From Effrenium voratum (Eukaryota > Sar > Dinophyceae > Suessiales > Symbiodiniaceae), in assembly GCA_963377175.1 (NCBI GenBank), contig CAUJNA010001502.1, positions 178,501 through 242,500 of the forward strand: 64,000 bases of DNA, read 5' to 3'. Position numbers and translations under genes: made by a program. Shown in pieces: positions 21,801 to 33,800 of this stretch. The notes beneath the pieces are model-generated. The model did not search any database. It saw only the letters and a program-made list of their open reading frames with translations, and was not told the origin of the DNA. The stretch's first letter is position 1. The number at the start of each line of letters is the position of its first letter.

Positions 21801-24800
21801 CAGAAAGAAAAACCTTCTCGTTGGACAAGCTTTCCTGATGCCGTATAGTTATCCCAGCAAACATTGGGGGGTATGTCCAAATTCATGCATCACCCCAGCG
21901 GGATTGTTTTTTGTTGAATTCGGAAACGGGTGTTTGCTATGAACATGTTGTTTATACCATGTATTTGTACTTTTGGGGCCTTTGCTAACATGATGAACAA
22001 AATAGCCTAACTCAACAAGGGAAGGCTGATTCATCATGGATCCTCATTCTGTCTCCCAACCCGGCCAAATTCATTCGTCCCATGCCGAGGCGCAAAGAAG
22101 GACACGAAGAAGAGGCTCGCGTACACCTCGCAAGCAAGCCAAAACCTCCATTCCTTACACCAATAACTTGGAACCTGACCCGGGTTCCTGGAAGACCATT
22201 TTCCTTTTAAAGGGACCCCTGTCAGTTTCCGTGTTAATTGTTGGGAGGGCGTGTCCCCTTTAAAACATCTCCGCAAAAGGAACCTCGAACTAAATTGCCT
22301 GGCGGGAAGGAGCCTGGTTATGCAAAAAAGATGCCAAACCAGCTGCCACTTGGGAAAGCATACCAGAAGACTTGAAGACCCGAAGGGCACTAAAGACTAA
22401 AGGGAAACCAAACGGAATTCAAAAGCAAGACAAACCCAAACTCACACCCAAGGAAATCAAGAAATGCTGATTTTGCTAAAGACTCACCAAAATCAAAAAG
22501 ACTTTTCCCCGCTTTTGGCTTCTTCGAACAGGTCGGCTTGGATTTGGCGAAGGCACGGAGGTAGCAGCCATAAAGCCACCGGCAATGACGAACCAGTTGT
22601 TCACCACCATCACCGAGAAGAGTGTCACCAGGCCTGGCGCATCATGGACCCCCCCGCTAAAACCCCATAAGGCCATAAGAAGGGCTTATTCTCGCCTTCT
22701 CTAGGCTTATCCAGGGATAGTGGCTGTCCCCCTAGAGGTCCATGAGCGTAAGACTTGGGCTGTCCCAATCCCAATCCTGAACTGGGTAGTTCAAAATGGG
22801 GAGAGGGCCCCCAATCCATAACCCATACACCACTACAACAAGGGAAGCCGCTACCAAAACTCAGGATTGATTTTGAACAACCCTGTAAGACCTGCCTGCT
22901 GACCACCTCGATCAGTGTTGCTTTGTTGCAGGGGACCTGCTGCTGGTTGATTTCCAGGAGCAAGCAAAAACATACATATATATATAGATACATATGGCTG
23001 GTTGTCAAAATGTTGGCTCCCAGTTTTGCAGCGTAAATCGCCATTCCACGGGGGCCCGTATCATTCGGGCCATATGAACACGTAACCATTGCGGCACAAA
23101 AGGTTTGACTAGGAAATGTGCAAATAACTGACAGGCGCGCTAGCGCGGGCCTTTTCTGAAGCTGCTGTCGGTTGAGCTCGCCGAGCTTGTAGAGGTGCTG
23201 CTGTAGGATATTTAAGAAACCCCCATGTTCTACACCACGCCTTCAGCAAGCAACACATCCGAACTGGTTCGTACTACGGGTATATAGTTTTACTTAGCCT
23301 GACTTTCAACTACAGCCTAGAAACACGCAAGTGGTTTCTTAGGCATTGCCTTCAACAAGGCACGCGCCCCAGCGTTTAAGTTGGCAACTGCCTGCTAGCG
23401 CGGTGCTAGCGCAGAGCTAGCGCGAACAACTGCCTATGTTTTCGGATTTTTCGCAGGGTCACGTGTTCCAAGGTCAGGTACAGATTTCGTGACAGGCGCA
23501 ATGCTTTCGGAAGGGCAGGCATGGCAGGCGCAGCACTTTCGCGCAAGACACGTGCAGATTTTGTGGCAAACGCAGCACTTTCGCTTTGCGAGCAAGAAAT
23601 GCGTCGACGACCAGACAGAAGGGCCATTCGTGCGCATCTCACATGCCACGTCAACTAACGTCCCCGACCTAGCGCCGATCTAGCGCAAAGCTAGCGCTGC
23701 CAGTGGGATTTGCATGATTTAGGTGGGGGCCCGCTTCATTTCGAAAATGAAAAAACAAGATGGAACAGGAATTATGCACATACTGTATATAGCTCCTTAG
23801 CCGGCCTTTTAGAACGGAAGCCATATATATATATATACCCCCCCCCCATGGACCCTGGTTTGGTGCGGTTGACCTGTATTTTCCAGTGTTTTATGCTTTT
23901 TTTTGCTTCTTGGATTTGTGTCAAAATTGGGGGGAGGGTCATTCATGTATATGATACGCATGCATGCATACAGATGTGATAAAAGCAATGACATCAGCAC
24001 CTGCAATCTGAACAAGTTTGAATGCATCCAATAATACAAGAACAACTCAGACATCTTGTTAAGAATAAATAAAAATTATGGGATTCAAGATTCAAGAATG
24101 TGAGAAAATATTTTCTGGGAATCTTGAATCTTGAATATTGAATATTGAATCTCATAATTTTTAAAAAGTTTAAAAATTCCAGGGTTGTCCCAATACTCTC
24201 GGTGTTCAATAAAAATCTCGGAAAAGTGTCTGTGAAATATTTCAATCCAGTGGTAACGGATGTTCGAGGTGATAGAACAACTTGAACATTTTTAGGGGTT
24301 GACCAGGATGGATGATTCTCAGGAAAGTGGTGGTTTGTGGGCTCCTCAATATTGAATCCCCAATCCAGTGGTAAAGCACTTTCAAGTGTTAGAATAACTT
24401 GAATGCTATTTGGGTTTGGCCAGGATTGACAATTCTCAAGAAAGCTTGCTGCGTAATCTTCAATCTTGAATCTTCCATCCGATAGTAGCAAATGTTCAAG
24501 TGCTTAGCGATCCAGTGGACACACTTTCAAGTTATTGGTTAGACAAACGTTCAAGTGCTTTTGGTGAGCTTCATGTCAGCTATGCTCATGTTGACCCCTT
24601 TCCAGGAGGTAAACAAAGGCAGGTGTAACGCTCAAAAATACTGTATTTTCCAGTATTTTATGAGGAGGCGCAGGATCATTGGGCGTACTATATATGTGTG
24701 TATGTATGTGTATAAATAGATATACATATGTATGCACGTTCACACACCGTCCCCCAACCCTCTTGAACTACCTGTCCACATTTGCTCATCTACTACCTCC

Positions 24801-27800
24801 ACCTTTTGAGATAGAATTAACTTTCCTGCGCAAATATAACTTTAAATACAACGGTATAGCTAGAATCCCTGTTTCGAGATAGTTTAGATTTTGAACCTCT
24901 CTTCCCTTGAAATTTCCCTTTGGAACACCGTCTAACAAGTTCAATGTCGGACCTTTCTTATGCTACAAAAGGGCCAGAATGTAAATAACACAAATCCTAT
25001 TTTGAATTTCCAAACGTATAGCCATATTTAGTATGAATTATATTTGAGATGTAGTCTCTATTCACTTGATATTATCAAAAGCAAATTGAGTTGTGTTCGT
25101 CTTAGATTATATTTACCACTTGGATTATATTTGGAGAAAAACACATCTAACTTCTTGTGTTATAGATGAGTTGGAGTTTAGCCGATATATACATTTTCAT
25201 GTAGCTGCTATTTGGAAAGGATTTGCTTGTTTAAGATGTAATTGAACATAAACTCATTTTTGAAAACTATATCCAGAATCCATACTAAACCATATTCAAA
25301 ATTCCAATTCTAGTTGAAGTAACATCTTATTTGGAAAGGGTATCATACTGGGACATTGTCGAGGACTCCGGGCTCCAAATTATCACGCTTTGGGGACCCA
25401 CAATTAGAAATTTCGAGAATATAAATTTGGAAATTCTAGATTTGCCATCCCCAAAAGGCAGTAAAACCAGGGTCCATGGGGGGGGGGGGTTGCATATATA
25501 TATATATATATGGAGGGCGTGCAACTCCTCAGAGAAAACTCTCTACTTTTGAGACACGTTCAACTAAACGGCTAGTCAAGAAATCCAAAAGAAAACTCAT
25601 TGAATTTCAGACAAACCCAATTTAAGAATTTAACCAGCAGGAAGCCCAACATTCTAGAGATAACATATGTTTCGAAGACAACCTCAACAAACCCTTGTGC
25701 CAGCCATCCTTCCTGCCCATCCCCCGCCCGATCTTCGGCCTGACGGGAAGTCGTCAAAGTTCAGGGCCCAGTACCTCGCAGGTAGACACTGACCAACCAA
25801 ATCTGCAGGGCCTACACTTCCCGTCGAAACTTCACACCTAAAGGCAAAAAAACCGCGTTAAATGGCGGCAAAGGCGGGTGTTCAGCAACATTGGCAATAT
25901 CCTCCGGCATCTCCAACATCTCATCTGTCGGAAGCCTTCGTGGATCTGCTCTTGCCGATCTCATCCAAACGGCTCTTACACGAGTCCTCTTCGTCCCGGC
26001 CTGCAAACCAGGCATGTCGACCTGACACTCCAGCCCGGCGAGTCAAAAACAAAAGTGCGAAGCTCGTGGAAAACGAGCCGCCCACTTCCGCGTTTTCCCG
26101 TCAGAAGACATTCTCCCGTCACCGGACGGGGCACTGGGAAGCCGCGTAGGTGGTGCCCTGCAAGTTCTGCCGCGTCATCTTGCCCCCGAAAAGTTGCTCC
26201 TCGGCTTGCTGTGACCCCTCTGCAAAAAAAAAGCGCCACCAGTTGTTTCAACAAAACAGTTCAAGTCCAAAGGTCTGATCCCAATCATCCATAAGGAAGG
26301 AAGGGGTGGCCTGAGTTCAGGAGCACAAACTATGGGCCTTGCCCAAACTGAAGATGAAAGCGAGCTTGGCACCGCGGCAGGTACATCTGGCCCATTTTTG
26401 TCACGGGGGTTTTGCAGCTGGGCGGCGCGGGAGACCGGGCGGCGTTTGCCAATCATCGGCCACTTCTGGGGGTGGATGCCGATTCCTTTTCCCCATCTTA
26501 CCCCTTAAAACTCCAAGCCCTGGGGAAGTTAATCTTTTACAGACATATAGTCCATGTTACCCAAAAAGTTGAAAAGTTGTGTTTTTAAGAGGTAAGCCAT
26601 TCTTTTCAGCCATCGCTCTTGCTTTTCAAAAACCGGAGCGCCATATTTTTTCGGGGTGCTTGGCGGTTTTCTGGGGAGTGCCGGATGTCTGGAAAGAATG
26701 GAAATGGAAGTTACCCCTAGACCACTGCTTGCTTTCATCGTCGAACCTTGGCCATGAACATTGAAAACAAATCTGCTCGCCATCTCATGGGCTGAACCGC
26801 TCTGATACCTTGGCCCAAGGTGACAGTGACTAGACTCCCGAAAAGCAGACAACACCTACAAAACACAGTGGAGCACAGTGGAAGAAGTTTTGCTTAACCG
26901 ACCTCCCCTTGGCTTCAACTAAACACATTGGCCTAGAATACACAATCTGCAAAAACTACACATGCCTAGAATACTGACATTTGTTTGTTGCTTTGAGGGG
27001 CAGAGTCTGCTTATGCAAATGCATGCTGCCAGTAGCCCTGCCGGGAGGATACCGGCGATGTGCCAAACAGTCTCAAAACACCTGAATCCGCGCATCCGCG
27101 GAATGTGGGGGTTTCATTGGCTCAGAAAAGAACCTGGGTTGAAGTCATGCTCGCAGGGTTGGGCACGCGGAAGAACTGTGCCCTTGGCTTTAAACATTGC
27201 CCAATCCTGCACTGGATACTTCAACGTGAAAAGGGATCACACATCTTATTGAGTAGTCCGTGGGATCGCTACGACAAGTTGGACACCGCTGACCTCTTGC
27301 AAAACAACTCATCTCTTGTGAAGCCTGATGTGAGGAATCCCTAAGTACAGAACCTGCATCATGCTGAGCTCGTGTCAATCTCAGGTGTGGCCATAAAATT
27401 GGCACAATGATTGAGCTTGAACGACCCAACGAAGCAGTTGCCTGCCCAGGTGCTCCAATCGTGGCGTAGATGTAGTACCTCAGCTCGCAGCACTCAACTG
27501 GGAGTTTCATGCCAGGCCCCGTTTTACTTGATATTCGAAGGGACACCAAAAGGAACCCATCGGTGTTACGGGACCCCCATTTTTGAGAAACACCCCACTG
27601 ACTTTGAAACCTGACACTTTCGGCTAGATGGCAAGTACCAACCTCATCCTCCCAAAGGAATCTCGAATACAGTAATAATGGCAAACATTGACAGCCCTGT
27701 TCATTCTCTGGTACTCTGGAAGGATATCCATGAGTTCCATGCGCCCATGGGGTGAGTGCCCATAAGGTGTCTCACTTAAGCACTCAAAAGCTGCGAAACT

Positions 27801-30800
27801 GGCATTCAGCCAAAAAAAACATCCAGAAAACTCCCCTTCAAATCTTCCATGGAACATCATGGAACCAAAAACGACCTCGAATTTGTAGAAGATTCAGTGT
27901 TGAAAGCTTTCCTCCGCAGGAGTTGAACCTTGAGAAGACAAACCGACCAACAACCTATTTGACCCAGAAATAGAAGCTTAAGCTTTTGTGTGGCCATGAC
28001 TAAAAATGGACCAAACTAGCAAAAGCAAAGGCCAACCAACAGGTCGGCTTTGGACAAGTGAGCCAAGGGACAACAGAAAAGGTTTAAAAGAACGGTGGAC
28101 TTTGGACAAGTGGCCCAGTTCACATGAATGATCCCTTTCCAAACTACGAGCTTTTCCGCAGCAATGCGGTGAAAACTGGGAAACCATCGTGGGATCCAAA
28201 CTGCCTGCATTTCCATCAGCAGATCCCATAGGAAGTGAGTTTATTGGAAACTTCCATTTGATGTGGTGGACACTGATCGTTGCTCGGAAGAAGTTTTCCA
28301 GGTTCAGGTTGCACCAGTTGAGTCTCAATCATAGCCTGGTACAAAGAAGCCTTGTCCATATGTAAAGAGATACCCAGACCCCCACGGCCATGGGCAAAAC
28401 AGTCACCAGTGTTTGAAAGTTGTTTGACATGTTGCCTTTCCACAAACAAGGTCTGAGAACAAACTTACCACCAAAGCGATCCAAGACCAAAAAGTCACTC
28501 AAGTCCCGGGACCCAAATTGATGTGTGTTTCTTTTTAGAGGGACCCCCAAATTGGTTTTCCTTTTGGTTTCCCTTGGAGTGGGTAACGGAATCTCCGCAC
28601 CCATAGGCCTCCCGCAACTCTCTCTCTCTCTCGCTCTCACCCGCCGCCCTCCCGCCGCCAGCACCAGCCGGGGTGCACCATGAGCAGCAGGAGCCCTGTG
28701 CGGTGGTACACCGGAGCCAGGCGTGCCATGAGGGACACCAAGTAGCGAAAGGGGGTGATGTAGTTGGAGAGGCAAATCAGCCGCGAGATGTGGAGCGCCA
28801 GGACCTGAGTTCAAGATCAGATTTCTGGAGAAGAACCAGAGCCCTAGGAGACCAAGACCCCAAAATAAGAGGGCCTTTGATCCGCTCGAAGAGCTTAAAT
28901 CATGAGGTCTTGGGCCCCCTACGGCAGGGATCATCCTCAAACTAAGTAGGTGGAAGCTCAAATCAGATTCTAGAGGAATCTCCTTTCGCCAAAACGCCCC
29001 CGTTTCTCTGTGAGGGGCACCAGAGCCTCACGAAAGACCATGACCTTTCTGATAAATGCAAGGTGAAATAGGGAACCCTGGCAAAGTACCAAGAATCAAG
29101 TCCAGGAGTTTTGGAATATTCAGCAGGGGCTCGTGCTGAAAAATGATCCCCCAGTCCTCAGCTTCCCTCTAATTGTTGCTTCGGAAAAGGCGAGCTCAAC
29201 CCACCCTGACTTCCTTCAACACATCCTGGAATATTTGGGTCTCACAGCACATGGTGTTAACGGTATAAACTCACATGGACTCACATTTATATGCATTTAA
29301 TCGTACGTCCAGATTAAGAGCGTGCCTTTACTAAACCGCAGAAACCAACAAGAACAACCTCGAACGGTTCTACTAAAATTTGATACTCGGAAAGTTGCAA
29401 TTTTGACGGCCCATTTTGGAGGGGACCAAAAGAGGAAATGCGGTCGGTCCCTAACTATCCTATTAACAAATATCGTTTGATCATATGTTGTTGTGTTAAC
29501 TGTTTTCTTCTTTTTTTGGGAGGGGGGTGATTCGGATGTTCGGAAGGGTTTTTTCTTAAGCAACTGGAAGTATCTTTTCAGGAGCCCCGTAAACCAAGGC
29601 GCTGTGCGAACCATCCAGTGCGGCTCATGGGAGACCATCATGCAAATCTCCAGCAGAAGCAAGGCGAAAATGGAGAAGAAGTCGAAGCGGTTCCGGTAGG
29701 GTCGCCGGTTCCAGTACCTGAAAACGGGTGACCGGGTGGACATGGGGTGCTCCTAGGCGCCGACGCCCTTTTGGGAATCGGCTCAAATGACGTTTTGTGC
29801 CTGGAAGAAAAAGAGGGGCTCTAAACCCTGCCTTTCTCACTTCCAGAGCGGAATGGCGAAAATTAACCTTTGATCTATTACTACAATGGTCTTTTCAAAA
29901 AGTCTAAAGTCCATGAAATCGGGGAGTAAGCATTGCTGCTATATTCGGAGTGGTCCCGAACCGCTGCGGAGGGTTCGCGAAGGGCACCGGCAGTTGTTGT
30001 TGGGATGATATCTGGGCCTATTTCAGACTCTGCTTCATTTTTAGTCTAGCCTAATCTACATAGAACAAAACTAGAGACCTTGCACAAGGGGCAAGCTAGT
30101 TTCCTTGCTTTCACCATGTCTTCCCAACGCGCTTCCTCAAGCGCGATGCACGCTTGAGACGGGGGAAAAAAAGAAAACAACAACAACGCGCACCTGGCAG
30201 GGCCCATCACCAGCATCTGCACCACCATCTGCAGACCAAAGAAGACCGTGGTGGCCTCGCGAAAAGTTTTTCGCCGCCGCCCCGAGGCCACGGGTTTGAC
30301 TGGAACGACAAGAAGCTCCGGAGGGAACTCCTTGGCACCGGATCTCCTCAAGAGTTGGAAGTGTCTTCCATTGAAACGCTCGCCACTTTTGGAGGCTCCA
30401 AAAAGGGGTTCATGGAGGGATCCCTGTCCTGACAGAGTTCGGGACTTTTTGGCCTGGACGTACCAGTGTTCATCCTGACTCTTGCTACAATGACATGCGC
30501 CTTCTGGTTTCCCTTCAAACCGCCAAAAATGGACTACCCTCCAAAAACACATGTGACAATCATTGGCCCTTTGGCGAGCAAACAGCTGATTTCCTCAACA
30601 GGTTTCTGGGAATTGCCGAAACTCTTCTGTGACGCTGTGGAAAAATGGGCTTCCCACTGACAGCACGTTGACCACACTTCCTCCCCTTAATGCGTCTCTT
30701 GGGTACCCGAAAATTATTATTGACCTCCCGTCAGGTCAAGGAGGTGATGGTCCCGGTATCCGAGTAGTTGAAAAATCCAACCTTCTCACAACCCCGGGTG

Positions 30801-33800
30801 GTTCTGCTAACCAATGGCCTTGTCTGTCCCATTCCGATAGTTGCGGAGAAAGCATCCAAGGTCAACTTACAGGACACGTGCACCGAAACATCACAAGCAG
30901 CACTCGAAACGTGCCTCGACCATGGAAACAAATATACTACTCCCAGTAGTGATAGGTTTCTATAAAACCAACAGGGAAAATAAGTGGAAAATAAGTCTAG
31001 TCCTAAGCGAATTGACAATAGTGATCGAGTTTATGCTGGCACTCAAACGCTCTAAGAAGGTGGGACTGCTAGTGGCACAGAGTATCACAGCCACTCGGGA
31101 AAGCAGAAATCTGTCCACCGTTAAATTGCCAATCTTGGCCCAACTGCATATTTTAAAGTAACATTCTCAGTTGCTGCTTCATATTTCAGCTTGCCACCAA
31201 TTTGTAGTTTGGTTGGACGTTCGTAGCTGCCTCCCTCATGGCTTCAAAAGGGACTGGGGTTCAAATCCCCCAACCACCAACCCAGACCACCAGTTAGGGG
31301 TCACTTGATAGTTTTAGACCCTGACATCTTATGCAACAGTTTATAGAGGACACCAGCAATTGTGATGTGACACATGCTCTCCTGTGTTCCTGGATGGTCA
31401 ATCCCTCGCTGCATTCCCTGAGCCAGTAAGGCTCATGCCCCCAACCTGCCCTGAGCGCCCAAAACGCAACCTTGGGGTTCTTCCCCTTCAAACGGTCTGG
31501 TTGTTCTCGGGCTAACTTCGGATCAATGTATATCATTCCCTTTTCCAAAACGGGAACCCCTCGTTAGCACAGTCCTCCTGGTTAACCCTGGTCAGCTTCC
31601 CGTCTAACAACGACCCCCCTAAAACCATCCATGTCCGGTTGAAGAGCGGCCGTAAGCAGCTTGAACCAGATGCTCTGCGCCCGCAGCGGCGCATCTCTGA
31701 ACTTCCCCCCGCCGCCTGACATTCATAAACGGATAAACGGACACTCATCCTCAAAGTGGATTGTCCCTACCACTTTGTCACTTTAAAGCGGCATCCTTCA
31801 CCATGTCACTTTGCCACTTTGTCACTTTGTCCAGAACCATGTGGCAGCATCCTTCACTTTTTAGGAACACAAACCATCAACGTGCCAGGTTTACGGCGGC
31901 CACTTGACTCACAAATCCTTGTACATGGCAATTCTCAGGCTGCAAGTTAGTCAAATGCGAAAAATGCACACGACGTCTAGACGGCAAAAGCGATCCGGGC
32001 TCTGGAAAAAGCAGCTCGCGCACACCACTCTCCGACATGCACTCTGCGACTTTAAAAAAACAACTTCTAATGAGCAGCAAAGTGGTTCCATTACCCGGCG
32101 GTTGCCATGGAACCTGACTGGAGCTTCCAGGCTGGGACAAGTTCTAAAAACACAAAACATCCGGTGGCAACGTGGGTGGTACCCGTTGGCATAGCTTCCA
32201 GGTTGGGACTGTCTCTTAAGACACAAAACGTCCATGGCAACGTGGGTGGCAGCTTTCCTGGGTGCCAAATACACCTAGAGCAAATATCCGCAATGTGGGC
32301 AATTTCTTACCCGCCTGGGGACACGAAGATGATGGTCTGCACCAGTGCGAGCACGGCTTCCAGCAGCGTCACCTCATGTTGTAAGAAGCCAGTTGGTTTG
32401 TCTTTTGTTTTGAGAGTACCCTTCTCTGATCTTCTCTGCGGGTTTAAAGGGAAACCGAAAGACAGGAGAGAAATCCCAAATGCCAACCTTTTAACTGTCA
32501 GCTCGGAACAAGCCCGTGGACATATGAAGGTTTGGAATTCCGGCAATACAAGTTAGCAAGTGGGTGACATGAGTTGTAAGCCACCCGCAATTCACCCAGG
32601 ACTTGCCATGGCACTAACCACTTTCCTGGAACATCCAAAAGGCAAGCGAAGTCCCAAGACACTTTGACCTCTTTGACCGCGAAAAACACGTCAGCTCAGT
32701 GCCCTACAAGGTCCAGGATGTAGCGCCAGTAGATCGGGGTCGCGAAAGCCCTGACCCGAAGTCCAAACGAAAAACAACGGCTGTCGGCTCCTTAGAGGGT
32801 TGAGAGGGGCAGCCCCAAAGAAAGGCATCCGCAAAGAACCATTTTAGCCAGGCCTCGTCACTCGCTATTAGCCCCTTTCGGCTGGCCCTGAAAAAAAGGA
32901 TCATCAGAGCTGAACACGGATTGTCCTCAAGTGGAAGAAAAGGACGTCGGTTCTCAGCTGGTTTGTTGGTTTGCTTTACCAACCCCCAGAAATGAATTGT
33001 GTATTTATTTTTGCCCCAAGCTCTAACAAGATACAACCGCGCCTATGGGCATGGTGAAGGAAAAACAAACCGCAGTGTCGCGATATTCGCCGATTCATCG
33101 ACCATACCCAAACACCACAAGCGCATTCCCTCAACATTCTGCGATTTTCGGATAAGAGAGAGACTTTTGATTTGGCAGAAAAGAACAATTTGCCTTTTGG
33201 GGTTGGCCATCTTTGGTGGGAACCCCACAAATTAAACAAGAGAAACAGGGTGCCACTGAAGAACAGGGATACATTCAGAAGACTTCGGGGAGACAGGCAA
33301 CAACTCCTTGTTAACCATGTCCCATTTAGCAGGGAACCCTTCACATGAGGGGCACACCTCCCGATCCACCGTTCGATCAGTCCGGGTCTGCACTCCGTGT
33401 AAGGGGAGCAAGGACATTGCCCACTCTCCCGAACCACGCCACGAAACTTGAACAGCGCCAACGACTTGAGCAGGCGCTTGGCCCTAAAATCTTGGGCTGC
33501 TCACTGAGTCAAACAGAACAAGTTCCGACCGTATCAACAGCAACTTGGCCCGCAAATGCGATACACAGAAAATCGTCATCTCAAATGTTCCATATTCGGC
33601 CTACCCTAAAATCTAAAGCCGTCGAGGAGACCCACCCCCCTCCCTGCCCCCCCCCCCCACGTGCCCACGCCATGCCGTGTTACCCCGCCTCACCCGCACC
33701 CCGTGGATGAAGAAGTGCAGGACATGAGAGCCCAACCCAGACCGCGCCAGAGAGGGCACCGGGCGCATGGGGATGTAGACGGACTCGTTGGACAGCGCCT

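Larger units (their letters stand above)
22634..25955. other. Intron of gene B with AT-rich block
   Basis: Contains a CTAGCGC-bounded segment (23130-23702) and, from 23821 to 25512, an AT-rich stretch unlike the flanks. No exon seen. Confidence 0.6.

Noticed and set aside
28329..28961. Minus-strand open frame of 210 codons
   Set aside because: It is an out-of-frame shadow of the S4 exon at 28679-28804, running on into intron.
30259..30330. Upstream extension of the S2 exon with VKPVASGRRRKTFREATT
   Set aside because: The frame is open and basic, but joining at 30255 to the exon ending FKLLT gives a better helix and matching phases. The longer form is kept only as a possible alternative.
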